Shown piece by piece: positions 14,877 through 24,438 of a stretch of 64,000 nucleotides of DNA. The DNA is from Streptomyces sp. CBMA29 (GTDB lineage: Bacteria; Actinomycetota; Actinomycetes; Streptomycetales; Streptomycetaceae): the NCBI RefSeq assembly GCF_014596445.1, contig NZ_MECL01000227.1:1-64000 (forward strand). Direction: 5' to 3'. Positions within the stretch are counted from its first letter, which is position 1. The number at the start of each line of letters is the position of its first letter. The notes under the pieces were generated by a model. That model saw nothing but the letters and a program-made list of their open reading frames with translations. It did not search any database and was not told where the DNA came from. A program made the position numbers and the translations under genes.

Positions 14877-15554
14877 CTAGTCGTCCGCCGGAAGGCCCTC
14901 GCGCGGCGCTGTGTCGTGTCGGTCCTGCCGGTCACGGCGGTCGCGCCGGTCGCGGGCGTCCTTGTCGTCCTTCTGGCCGAGCAGGACGGTGTCGCGGCCG
15001 TCCTCCTCGGTGAGCTGGACCTTGACGGTCTCGCGCAGCGAGGTGGGCAGGTTCTTGCCGACGTAGTCGGCCCTGATCGGCAGTTCGCGGTGGCCGCGGT
15101 CGACCAGGACCGCGAGCTGTACGGCGCGGGGGCGGCCGATGTCGTTGAGCGCGTCGAGGGCCGCGCGGATGGTGCGGCCGGAGAAGAGCACGTCGTCGAC
15201 GAGGACGACGAGCCTGCCGTCGATCCCGGTGGCCGGGATCTCGGTACGGGCCAGCGCGCGCGCCGGGTGCAGCCGCAGGTCGTCGCGGTACATGGTGATG
15301 TCGAGGGAGCCGACGGCCGTCGTGCGGCCGGTGATCTCGGCGAGCTTGGCCGCCAGGCGCTGCGCCAGATGGACGCCGCGGGTCGGGATGCCGAGGAGCA
15401 CGACGTCGTCCGCGCCCTTGGCGCGTTCCACGATCTCGTGGGCGATACGGGTGAGGACGCGCGCGATGTCGGGTGCTTCGAGCACCGGACGGGCGGGCGC
15501 CGGGTTCCACTCGGCGGTATCGCGGTCTTCAGGGGTGCTGCGGTCTTCGACCAT
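14877..15554 (-). CDS. pyrR: PyrR bifunctional pyrimidine regulator / uracil phosphoribosyltransferase
   Basis: PyrR binds UMP/UTP and the pyr mRNA leader to lower expression, and has uracil phosphoribosyltransferase activity in many species. The 225-residue protein has the PRPP loop [19 protein letters not shown] and the family segments [16 protein letters not shown] and [10 protein letters not shown]. It is about 35 residues longer than usual PyrR. The extra C-terminal tail is highly charged, with runs such as [14 protein letters not shown], likely disordered. It heads the pyr operon and is divergent from bldD. A PyrR-binding type hairpin overlaps its own ribosome binding site. Confidence 0.96.
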   Translation of the reverse strand: MVEDRSTPEDRDTAEWNPAPARPVLEAPDIARVLTRIAHEIVERAKGADDVVLLGIPTRGVHLAQRLAAKLAEITGRTTAVGSLDITMYRDDLRLHPARALARTEIPATGIDGRLVVLVDDVLFSGRTIRAALDALNDIGRPRAVQLAVLVDRGHRELPIRADYVGKNLPTSLRETVKVQLTEEDGRDTVLLGQKDDKDARDRRDRRDRQDRHDTAPREGLPADD

Positions 15555-15564
15555 GGGTCGGGGA

Positions 15565-15591
15565 CCTCCTTCCCCGCCTCACAGGACGGGC
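15565..15591 (-). promoter_or_regulatory. PyrR-binding RNA hairpin overlapping the pyrR ribosome binding site
   Basis: In the minus-strand RNA, GCCCGUCCUGUGAGGCGGG (15573-15591) forms a short stem whose loop GUCCUGUGAGGC (15576-15587) matches the PyrR loop consensus RUCCNGNGAGGY. The Shine-Dalgarno AAGGAGG (15565-15571) follows almost at once, 10 bases before the ATG. An alternative GGGG/CCCC pairing (15572-15575 with 15560-15563) would enclose the Shine-Dalgarno. This fits translational control by PyrR, as described in mycobacteria. Confidence 0.75.
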
Positions 15592-15673
15592 GTTAAAGGA
15601 CGTCAGGGGTACGCGGCAACGGTATCAGGTGGCGCAGACCGCCCAGGTCAGCGACCGATCGGCCCCTTCCCGC

Positions 15674-15703
15674 TTGACGAGCACGGATTACGCTGCGTAA
15701 CCT
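15674..15703 (+). promoter_or_regulatory. Predicted bldD promoter
   Basis: TTGACG (15674-15679) and TAACCT (15698-15703) are separated by 18 bp, a good vegetative promoter. A start near 15710 gives a leader of about 30 nt before the bldD ATG. Confidence 0.6.
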
Positions 15704-15706
15704 CAC

Positions 15707-15717
15707 AGTGAGTCACC
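15707..15717 (+). promoter_or_regulatory. BldD operator (autoregulatory)
   Basis: AGTGAGTCACC matches the BldD binding consensus AGTgA(N)TCACc and sits just downstream of the bldD -10 box, over the expected transcription start. BldD is known to repress its own gene in Streptomyces. Confidence 0.75.
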
Positions 15718-15739
15718 GAGTTTCCGTCCGGGGAGCCAT

Positions 15740-16240
15740 ATGTCCAGCGATTACGCCAAGCAGCTCGGAGCAAAGCTCCGGGCCATCCGCACGCAGCAGG
15801 GTCTGTCTCTGCACGGCGTCGAGGAGAAGTCCCAGGGCCGCTGGAAGGCAGTGGTCGTGGGCTCGTACGAGCGCGGCGACCGTGCCGTGACCGTGCAGCG
15901 CCTCGCCGAGCTTGCGGACTTCTACGGAGTTCCGGTCCAGGAGTTGCTGCCGGGTACGACCCCCGGCGGGGCGGCAGAGCCGCCCCCGAAGCTCGTCCTC
16001 GACCTGGAGCGCCTGTCCCAGGTCCCGCCGGAGAAGGCCGGGCCTCTCCAGCGGTACGCCGCCACGATCCAGAGCCAGCGCGGCGACTACAACGGCAAGG
16101 TGCTGTCGATCCGCCAGGACGACCTCCGCACCCTGGCCGTGATCTACGACCAGTCGCCGTCCGTGCTCACCGAGCAGCTCATCGGCTGGGGCGTCCTCGA
16201 CGCCGACGCGCGGCGCGCGGTCCAGCACGAAGAGGGCTAG
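15740..16240 (+). CDS. bldD: BldD developmental master regulator (c-di-GMP dependent repressor)
   Basis: BldD holds sporulation genes silent in vegetative growth when dimerised by tetrameric cyclic di-GMP. The 166-residue protein has an N-terminal helix-turn-helix (about residues 10-65, with RTQQGLSLHGVEEKS and VQRLAELADFYGVPV) and a C-terminal ligand domain. The two c-di-GMP contact motifs known from S. venezuelae are intact: R114-G-D116 and R125-Q-D127-D128. The Shine-Dalgarno-like GGGGAG lies shortly before the ATG. Its promoter carries a BldD box. Presence of this gene strongly indicates Streptomyces or a near relative. Confidence 0.98.
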   Translation: MSSDYAKQLGAKLRAIRTQQGLSLHGVEEKSQGRWKAVVVGSYERGDRAVTVQRLAELADFYGVPVQELLPGTTPGGAAEPPPKLVLDLERLSQVPPEKAGPLQRYAATIQSQRGDYNGKVLSIRQDDLRTLAVIYDQSPSVLTEQLIGWGVLDADARRAVQHEEG

Positions 16241-16274
16241 GCGCCCGGCTCGCCCGAATAGTGCAGAAACGTCC

Positions 16275-16318
16275 CGCCGCCCGGTGCGGACCCCTTCCCG
16301 GGTCCGCCCCGGGCGGCG
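16275..16318. terminator. Bidirectional terminator between bldD and the PLP decarboxylase gene
   Basis: Nested inverted repeats CGCCGCCCGG (16275-16284) with CCGGGCGGCG (16309-16318), and CGGACCC with GGGTCCG inside, form a long GC stem. It lies between the convergent ends of bldD and the PLP decarboxylase gene. Confidence 0.7.
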
Positions 16319-16355
16319 CCGCGTTCCCGGGCGGTCACCCCGGTGACGTATGCCG

Positions 16356-17819
16356 TCAGGCCGGGGCGCTCACGTACATCCGGGAGATGACCTCGGGCAG
16401 CAGGCGTTCTGTGAGGCGCGGGGGCAGGGCTTGGAGGACGGCGAGGACGGGGGCCATGCGGTCGGGCAGCGCGCCGCCGGGGCCGACGCCCGCGAGCTGG
16501 AGGGCGAGCGCCACCTCGTCGGGGCCGAGGGCGTCCGGGTCGAGCGCGGCGGCCAGTTCCACGAGTCCGGGGTCGACGACGGTCGGGCCGTACGCGCGGG
16601 CCCTGGTCACGGCGTCGGCCAGGTGGGCGAGGAGTTCGTCGATCCGGTCCGGGTCCGCGACGGCGGCGGTGACCGTGAGGTGCACATTGGACGGCGAGCC
16701 GCCGAAGGCCGGCTGCGGCTGGAGGTACCAGCCGAGCAGCCGCATCTCGTCCGCGACCACGAACGGGTCGAGCGCCGGGTCCGCGGAGGCGACGGCCACC
16801 AGCGACGCCTCGGGGGCGCCGAGCACCCGCAGCCCGTCGATCCGGCCGATCCCCTCGACCAGCCGTACGGTCGCCGCGTGCACGCGCCGGGACAGGTCGG
16901 TGTACCCGTCGGCGCCGACCCTGCGCAGCACCGCCCAGGCGGCGGCCAGCGGCCCGGCGGACTTGGTGCCCTGCAAGGTCGCGTTGACGACCGGGTAGCC
17001 CGGCCAGGAGGCGTGCGCGAACCAGCCGTGCCTGCGCAGTTCCGCGTCCCGGAAGAGCAGCACGGAGGCTCCCTTGGGCGTGTAGCCGTACTTGTGCAGG
17101 TCGACCGAGAGCGAGGTGACGCCGGGCACCGCGAGGTCGAAGGCGGGCGGCGGCGGGGTGTCGTCGGCCAGCCGCCGGTGCGCCAGGTACCAGCCGCCGA
17201 TGCAGGCGTCCACGTGGCACAGCGTGCCGCGTTCCGCGGCGGCCCGCGCCACCTCGGCGACCGGGTCGAGCACGCCGTGCGCGTAGGAGGGCGCGGAGAC
17301 GACGACGAGGGCGGTACGGGGGCCGATGACGGCTGTCATGTCCTCGGCCCGCACCCGGAAGGTCTCCGGGTCCACGGGGACGCTCACGACGGTGAGCCCG
17401 AAGAGCGCGGCGGCCTTGTGGAAGGCGGCGTGCGCGGTGACGGGGAGCACGATCTCGGGCGCGGTGACGCCGCGCGTCCTGCGGGCGTGCTCGCGGGCGG
17501 TGAGGACGGCCAGCAGGCAGCTCTCGGTGCCGCCGCTGGTGAAGGTGCCCGCCGTCCGCGGGCCGCCGCCGAGCACGGCCGCCGCCCGCCCCACGACGTC
17601 GTTCTCCAGCGCGACCACGCTGGGGAAGGCGGTCATGTCGAGGCCGTTGACGCCCGCGAAGGCGGCCTGGGCGCTCGCCGCGAGATCGTCGAGCCCGTCG
17701 AGTCCCGCGTCGTAGACGTACGCCATCGTGCGTCCGCCGTGCACGGGCAGGTCGGCGGCGCGCAGTCCGGCGAGGTGCTTCAGGATCGCGTCGTCGGTCC
17801 GGTCGTCCGTTTCGTCCAT
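16356..17819 (-). CDS. PLP-dependent group II decarboxylase / sphingosine-1-phosphate-lyase-like protein
   Basis: This 487-residue fold-type I PLP enzyme resembles the glutamate decarboxylase and sphingosine-1-phosphate lyase group. Visible landmarks are GTFTSGGTESCLLAVL (phosphate cup, near residue 95) and His130 in PVTAHAAFHKA. HVDACIGGWY contains Asp203, and SVDLHKYGYTPKG contains the Schiff-base lysine Lys243. The HKYGYTPKG form is characteristic of the lyase/tyrosine-decarboxylase-like branch. The substrate cannot be told: an amino acid decarboxylase or a phospho-amino-alcohol lyase both fit. It stands alone between bldD and nusB, flanked by terminators. A -10 box lies so close to the ATG that the mRNA may be leaderless. 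Possibly an insertion in this conserved block. Confidence 0.85.
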   Translation of the reverse strand: MDETDDRTDDAILKHLAGLRAADLPVHGGRTMAYVYDAGLDGLDDLAASAQAAFAGVNGLDMTAFPSVVALENDVVGRAAAVLGGGPRTAGTFTSGGTESCLLAVLTAREHARRTRGVTAPEIVLPVTAHAAFHKAAALFGLTVVSVPVDPETFRVRAEDMTAVIGPRTALVVVSAPSYAHGVLDPVAEVARAAAERGTLCHVDACIGGWYLAHRRLADDTPPPPAFDLAVPGVTSLSVDLHKYGYTPKGASVLLFRDAELRRHGWFAHASWPGYPVVNATLQGTKSAGPLAAAWAVLRRVGADGYTDLSRRVHAATVRLVEGIGRIDGLRVLGAPEASLVAVASADPALDPFVVADEMRLLGWYLQPQPAFGGSPSNVHLTVTAAVADPDRIDELLAHLADAVTRARAYGPTVVDPGLVELAAALDPDALGPDEVALALQLAGVGPGGALPDRMAPVLAVLQALPPRLTERLLPEVISRMYVSAPA

Positions 17820-17826
17820 GCGCGGG

Positions 17827-17832
17827 AATCTA
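17827..17832 (-). promoter_or_regulatory. Probable -10 box of a leaderless transcript for the PLP decarboxylase
   Basis: TAGATT on the minus strand ends 7 bases before the A of the ATG at 17819, so transcription is expected to begin at or next to the start codon. No good Shine-Dalgarno sequence is present. The -35 (TGGTGT at 17-bp spacing) is weak. Confidence 0.45.
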
Positions 17833-17855
17833 GGCCAGGGTCAGGACACACACCA

Positions 17856-17894
17856 GGCCCGAAGCAGAATATTGTTCAACTTCTGCTTCGGGCC
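17856..17894 (-). terminator. Terminator of the efp-nusB unit
   Basis: A perfect 14-bp stem (17856-17869 and 17881-17894) with an 11-base loop lies 40 bases downstream of the nusB stop, before the PLP decarboxylase gene. Confidence 0.75.
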
Positions 17895-17935
17895 CGGGAA
17901 CACGGGCCTGCCGGCCGGGCGCTCGGGCGCGGGTC

Positions 17936-18361
17936 CTACCGCTTGAGCGTCGGCTTCAGTTCCATCAGCCGGGCCAGCAGCCCGTTGACGAAGGCCGGCG
18001 ACTCGTCGGTGGAGAACTCCTTGGCGAGCTGCACCGCCTCGTCCAGCACGACCGCGTCCGGGACGTCGTCCTCCCAGAGCAGCTCGTACGTGCCGAGCCG
18101 CAGCACATTGCGGTCCACGACCGGCATCCGGTCGAGCGACCAGCCGACGGAGTAGCTGGACAGCAGTTCGTCGATCCGCTCGGCGTGCGCCTCACAGCCC
18201 TCGACGAGCCGCATCGTGTACTCGGTGACCGGCGGCTGCCGGTCGTCGGTCCTGGCGAGCCGGATCCAGTCCGCCATGGCGGTCTTGGGGTCGACGCCCC
18301 GCTGTTCCGCCTCGAAGAGGATCTGGAAGGCCCGCTTGCGGGCCTTGTTCCGGGCAGCCAC
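17936..18361 (-). CDS. nusB: Transcription antitermination factor NusB
   Basis: NusB binds boxA RNA with S10 (NusE) and supports antitermination of rRNA operons. The 141-residue protein shows the all-helical family pattern: ARNKARKRAFQILFEAEQRG at the start, LSSYSVGWSLDRMPVVDRNV, and the C-terminal AVQLAKEFSTDESPAFVNGL. It lies 2 bp downstream of efp and is clearly co-transcribed with it. The efp-nusB pairing is widespread in bacteria. Length is normal. Confidence 0.97.
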   Translation of the reverse strand: MAARNKARKRAFQILFEAEQRGVDPKTAMADWIRLARTDDRQPPVTEYTMRLVEGCEAHAERIDELLSSYSVGWSLDRMPVVDRNVLRLGTYELLWEDDVPDAVVLDEAVQLAKEFSTDESPAFVNGLLARLMELKPTLKR

Positions 18362-18363
18362 GG

Positions 18364-18930
18364 TTAGCTGTTCACCCGGCCGAGGTAGTCGCCCGTACGG
18401 GTGTCGACCTTGACCTTCTCACCCGTGGTGATGAAGAGCGGGACGCCGATCTCGTAACCGGTCTCCAGGCGGGCGGGCTTGGAGCCGCCGGTGGAGCGGT
18501 CGCCCTGGACGCCGGGCTCGGTGTACTCGATGACCAGCTCGACGGAGGCGGGCAGCTCGACGTAGAGCGCGGAGCCCTCGTACATCGCCACGACCGCCTC
18601 GAAGCCCTCGAGCAGGTAGTTGGCGGCGTCGCCGACCGTCTCGGGCGCGATGATGATCTGGTCGTAGGTCTCGGTGTCCATGAAGACGAAGTCGGTGCCG
18701 TCCTTGTAGGAGAACTGCATGCCGCGCTTGTCGACGTTGGCGGTCTCGACCTTCACGCCCGCGTTGAAGGTCTTGTCGACGACCTTCCCGGAGAGCACGT
18801 GCTTCAGCTTGGTGCGCACGAAGGCGGGGCCCTTGCCGGGCTTGACGTGCTGGAACTCGACTACGGTCCAGAGCTGGCCGCTGTCGAGCTTGAGCACGAG
18901 GCCGTTCTTGAGGTCGTTCGTGGTGGCCAC
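18364..18930 (-). CDS. efp: Elongation factor P
   Basis: EF-P relieves ribosome stalling at polyproline. The 188-residue protein starts at the GTG 18928-18930 ([20 protein letters not shown]). It has three beta-barrel domains with the family end GDYLGRVNS. The domain I tip reads [12 protein letters not shown]. The palindromic loop PGKGP with an unmodified lysine (Lys33 here) is the actinobacterial type, shown in Corynebacterium to work without modification. No epmA or epmB-like gene is nearby. It forms a unit with nusB. Confidence 0.97.
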   Translation of the reverse strand: MATTNDLKNGLVLKLDSGQLWTVVEFQHVKPGKGPAFVRTKLKHVLSGKVVDKTFNAGVKVETANVDKRGMQFSYKDGTDFVFMDTETYDQIIIAPETVGDAANYLLEGFEAVVAMYEGSALYVELPASVELVIEYTEPGVQGDRSTGGSKPARLETGYEIGVPLFITTGEKVKVDTRTGDYLGRVNS

Positions 18931-18985
18931 GGTTGCGGAATCTCCTGAAAGTGCTGCTTCGGGGACCGAGGAGGGCACGCGCCCG

Positions 18986-20089
18986 TCACAGGGCGAGCAG
19001 TTCCTTGGTCGTGATGGTGAGTAGCTCGGGCCCGCCGTCCGCCAGTGGACGTACGACGAGTGTGTCGTCGATGCGGACACCGCCGCGGCCCGGAAGGTGG
19101 ACCCCCGGTTCGACGGTGACCGGCACGCAAGCGTCCAGTTTACCCATGGCCGCAGGTGACAGCCGAGGGTCCTCGTCGATTTCCAGACCCACGCCGTGTC
19201 CCGACCACTGTGCCAGACCCTCCGCGTGGCCGGCGGCGGTCAGCGGGCCGCGGGTCGCGTGGTCGACGTCTCGGCAGGCCACACCGGGTGCGAGCGCCTC
19301 GCGGCCGGCCCGCTGGGCGGCGAATACCAGGTCGTAGAGGTCGATCTGCCAGGCGGCGGGAGCGGTGCCGATGACGAACGTACGGCCGACTTCGCAGCGG
19401 TAGCCGCGGTAGCGGGCGCCGAGCCGGACGGTCAGGAAGTCGCCCTCCTCGACGCGTCGGTCGGTCGGCACGTGCCGGGGCGCGCCGGAGTTCGGCCCGG
19501 TGCCGACGGACGTACGGAAGGCGGGTCCCTCGGCGCCGTGGTCGACCAGGCGGCGCTCCAGCTCCAGGGCGAGGTGCCGTTCGGTGCGGCCGACCAGGAT
19601 CGACTCCAGCAGTTCGCCCAGGGCCTGGTCGGCGATCTCCGCGGCGATCCTGAGGTTGGCGATCTCGTGCTCGTCCTTGACCAGCCGGAGCTGTTCGACG
19701 GCGCCGCCGAGGTCGGACAGCGGGAGCCCGCCGACGACCGAGCCGATCGCGCGGTGCCGGGTCACCGTCAGGTGGTGCTCCTCGACGGCGAGGGAGTCGG
19801 CGTGCTGTTCGCGGGCCAGGTCGGCGGCGGCCACCGCCGCGTCGCCGTCCGGCGTCGCCAGCACCACCGCGCGCAGGTCGCCGGGCAGGGGTTCGTCGCG
19901 GTCGTCCTGCGGCGGGGTGAGGTGCACCAGCGCGTCGTCGTCCGGGCCGATCAGCAGCGCCGCGCCCTGCGGCGCGCAGCCGGTCAGATAGCGGATGTTC
20001 GCGGGACGGGTCACCAGCGCGGCGGACGCGCCGTTCGCCGCGCACCGGTCGCGCAGCCGTGCTCTGCGTGCTGCGTGCACCTCGGACAT
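18986..20089 (-). CDS. M24-family (Xaa-Pro aminopeptidase-like) protein with altered metal site
   Basis: The 367-residue protein has the creatinase N-terminal domain ([12 protein letters not shown]) and the pita-bread M24 domain (from about residue 145, [20 protein letters not shown]). Typical M24 peptidases use Asp-Asp-His-Glu-Glu as metal ligands. Here the first Asp position is Arg222 ([10 protein letters not shown]) and the second is Glu233 (CEVGRTF). His298 ([12 protein letters not shown]) and Glu327 (VEPGVHL) remain, and the last Glu is Asp341 (VRIDDT). Two-metal catalysis is therefore doubtful. The ATG at 20087-20089 is chosen by homology. It lies 55 bp upstream of efp, the same neighbourhood as pepQ-type genes next to efp in Firmicutes. 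Confidence 0.85.
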   Translation of the reverse strand: MSEVHAARRARLRDRCAANGASAALVTRPANIRYLTGCAPQGAALLIGPDDDALVHLTPPQDDRDEPLPGDLRAVVLATPDGDAAVAAADLAREQHADSLAVEEHHLTVTRHRAIGSVVGGLPLSDLGGAVEQLRLVKDEHEIANLRIAAEIADQALGELLESILVGRTERHLALELERRLVDHGAEGPAFRTSVGTGPNSGAPRHVPTDRRVEEGDFLTVRLGARYRGYRCEVGRTFVIGTAPAAWQIDLYDLVFAAQRAGREALAPGVACRDVDHATRGPLTAAGHAEGLAQWSGHGVGLEIDEDPRLSPAAMGKLDACVPVTVEPGVHLPGRGGVRIDDTLVVRPLADGGPELLTITTKELLAL

Positions 20090-20193
20090 GTGGCGAGCGT
20101 AAGTGCGCCGCCGCGGCCCGGCTTCCTGAGCGCGTCCACCCGTGGCGGCGGGCGCTCTCCCCACCGTGAGGCCGCACCGCCGACCCTTGCGGG

Positions 20194-20245
20194 CGGGCTA
20201 CCGGACCGGCGGGCTACCGGACCTCGGCGGGCTACCAGATCGGCG
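20194..20245. repeat. Three short direct repeats before the kinase gene end
   Basis: The core GGGCTACC occurs at 20195-20202, 20211-20218 and 20229-20236 with extended similarity around each copy (about 16-18 bp units). The third copy contains the stop codon and last codons of the P-loop kinase gene. Function unknown. The remainder of the 142-bp gap to the M24 gene shows nothing clear. Confidence 0.6.
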
Positions 20246-20951
20246 GCCCCTGGGCGCTGCGGGCCACGACGCGGTCGAGTGCGGCGGCAGCGGAGACCAC
20301 GTCGAGCTGGGAATTGTCGATGATGGGCAGGCCCGAGCCGTACCAGCCCGCCATACGGCCGTGGATCCGGGCGACTTCCTCGTCCGACAGCCGGCGGTTG
20401 CCGGTGCGCTCCGCGTTGCGGGTCAGGACGACGTCGAGTCCCGGGAGCAGGACGACGGGGAGCAGGCCGGGCCCGACGTGCCGCTTCCAGCCGCCGAGGC
20501 CGACGGCGGGTCGGTCGGGGAAGACGGCGTCGTCGATGATGCAGGAGACGCCGTTGGCCAGGAAGTTACGGGCGGCGAAGCCGCAGGTGCGGCGGGCCAG
20601 CCGGTACTGCGCCTCGGAGTGCTCGTTCCACCCCGCCTGCGGGTCGGCGAAACCGGCCCGCACCCATTCGCGTACGTCGTCCAGGCTGATGTGCGCGGTC
20701 GGCGCGCCGCGGTGGTCGGCCCAGTGCCGCGCGATCGTCGTCTTGCCCGCCCCCGCGGCGCCGATCAGCAGCACGGCTATCGGGCCGTGCGAGGCGCCGG
20801 ACAGCGAGCCGTTGCCGTGCGGCGCCGGGACCTGCACGGGCGCGGGCGACGACAGCGGGAAGTGCCCCGTACTGACGCCCGTCCCCTGGGGCGGGGTGGG
20901 GCCACCGGGCTGCGGCGCCCCCACAGCGTGCTGCATCTCGCCCCACTCCAT
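20232..20951 (-). CDS. P-loop ATPase/kinase of the AAA_33 zeta-toxin-like type
   Basis: The 239-residue protein has a Walker A VLLIGAAGAGKTTIARHW near residue 65 and the acidic SLDDVREWVRAGF, typical of small-molecule kinases of the AAA_33 group. A lid region NAERTGNRRLSDEEVARIH follows. The first 50 residues are Pro/Gly-rich and likely disordered. The substrate is unknown. It lies between aroQ and the M24 protein on the same strand, in a place occupied by an ATP-binding protein in other Streptomyces from memory. The start ATG at 20949-20951 is the first in frame; a shorter start within the disordered region is possible. Confidence 0.8.
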   Translation of the reverse strand: MEWGEMQHAVGAPQPGGPTPPQGTGVSTGHFPLSSPAPVQVPAPHGNGSLSGASHGPIAVLLIGAAGAGKTTIARHWADHRGAPTAHISLDDVREWVRAGFADPQAGWNEHSEAQYRLARRTCGFAARNFLANGVSCIIDDAVFPDRPAVGLGGWKRHVGPGLLPVVLLPGLDVVLTRNAERTGNRRLSDEEVARIHGRMAGWYGSGLPIIDNSQLDVVSAAAALDRVVARSAQGPPIW

Positions 20952-21065
20952 CCCGTACGGAGGATCAGCTTCTTCAACCGGCCGGTAACGAACCCGTTCG
21001 ACACGGAACGGTACAGCCCCTGACCGCCGTTGTGTGAACGAGCCGCGCTCCTGCGGGGTGCCCTT

Positions 21066-23117
<2,052 letters not shown>

Positions 23118-23121
<4 letters not shown>

Positions 23122-24302
23122 TTGATCGCCAGGTTGTCGAGGAAGCCGCGCACGCTGCGCCGGGTCTGTACGACCGAGTCGCCGCCGAACTTCTCCGCGA
23201 CCGCGTCGGCCAGCACCAGGGCGACCATCGCCTCGGCGACGATGCCCGCCGCGGGCACCGCGCACACGTCGGAGCGCTGGTGGTGGGCCTGGGCGACCTC
23301 GCCGGTGGTGACGTCGACGGTGGCGAGCGCGCGCGGCACGGTGGCGATCGGCTTCATCGCGGCGCGGACCCGCAGCACCTCTCCCGTGCTCATGCCGCCC
23401 TCGGTGCCGCCGGACCTGCCGGAAGCGCGCCGGATGCCGTCCGGGCCCGGCACGATCTCGTCGTGCGCCTGGGAGCCGGGCACCCGGGCCAGGTCGAAGC
23501 CGTCGCCGACCTCGACGCCCTTGATCGCCTGGATGCCCATCAGCGCGGCGGCCAGCCGTGCGTCGAGCCTGCGGTCCCAGTGGACGTGCGAACCGAGGCC
23601 GACCGGCACTCCGTACGCCAGCACCTCCACGACGCCGCCGAGCGTGTCGCCGTCCTTGTGGGCCTGGTCGATCTCCGCGACCATCGCCTTGCTCGCGTCC
23701 GCGTCCAGGCAGCGGACCGGGTCCGCGTCCAGCCGCTCCTCGTCGCCGGGCACGGGCACCACCCCGTAGGGCGCCTTCGCCCCGGCCAGTTCCACCACGT
23801 GCGAGACGATCTCGATGCCCGCGGTCTCCTTCAGGTACGACCGCGCGACCGCGCCCAGCGCCACCCGCGCCGCGGTCTCCCGCGCGCTGGCCCGCTCCAG
23901 CACCGGCCGCGCCTCGTCCAGGTCGTACTTCTGCATCCCCGCCAGGTCGGCGTGGCCGGGTCGCGGCCGGGTCAGCGGCGCGTTGCGCGCCAGGCCCGCC
24001 AGGATCTCCGGGTCCACCGGGTCGGCCGCCATGACCTGTTCCCACTTGGGCCACTCGGTGTTGCCGACCATCACGGCCACCGGGCTGCCCATGGTGAGGC
24101 CGTGCCGTACGCCGCCCAGGAAGGTCACCTCGTCGCGCTCGAACTTCATCCGCGCCCCGCGCCCGTATCCGAGCCGCCGCCGCGCCAGCGCGTCCGCCAC
24201 CAACTCCGTGGTGACCGGCACCCCGGACGGCAGCCCCTCCAACGTCGCGACGAGTGCGGGTCCGTGCGACTCCCCCGCGGTCAGCCAGCGCAACCTGCTC
24301 AA
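23118..24302 (-). CDS. aroC: Chorismate synthase
   Basis: AroC makes chorismate from 5-enolpyruvylshikimate-3-phosphate with reduced FMN. The 394-residue protein has [20 protein letters not shown] at the start, then [39 protein letters not shown] and [17 protein letters not shown]. The start is most likely TTG at 24300-24302: it begins the family N-terminus exactly and is preceded by GAGGGAG at good spacing. No ATG or GTG fits as well. The end overlaps aroK by 4 bp. Confidence 0.96.
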
Positions 24303-24438
24303 CGGTGCTCCCTCGATGTGCGCGTCCCGGTCCGGCCGCCCCCGAGCAACGGCGTGCCGTCCTGTCCCCCGATCCTCCCACGCCGAGGTGCCGTGCCCCG
24401 ACACGGTCCACCGTGCGGACAGCGACCGGTCGGACCCG

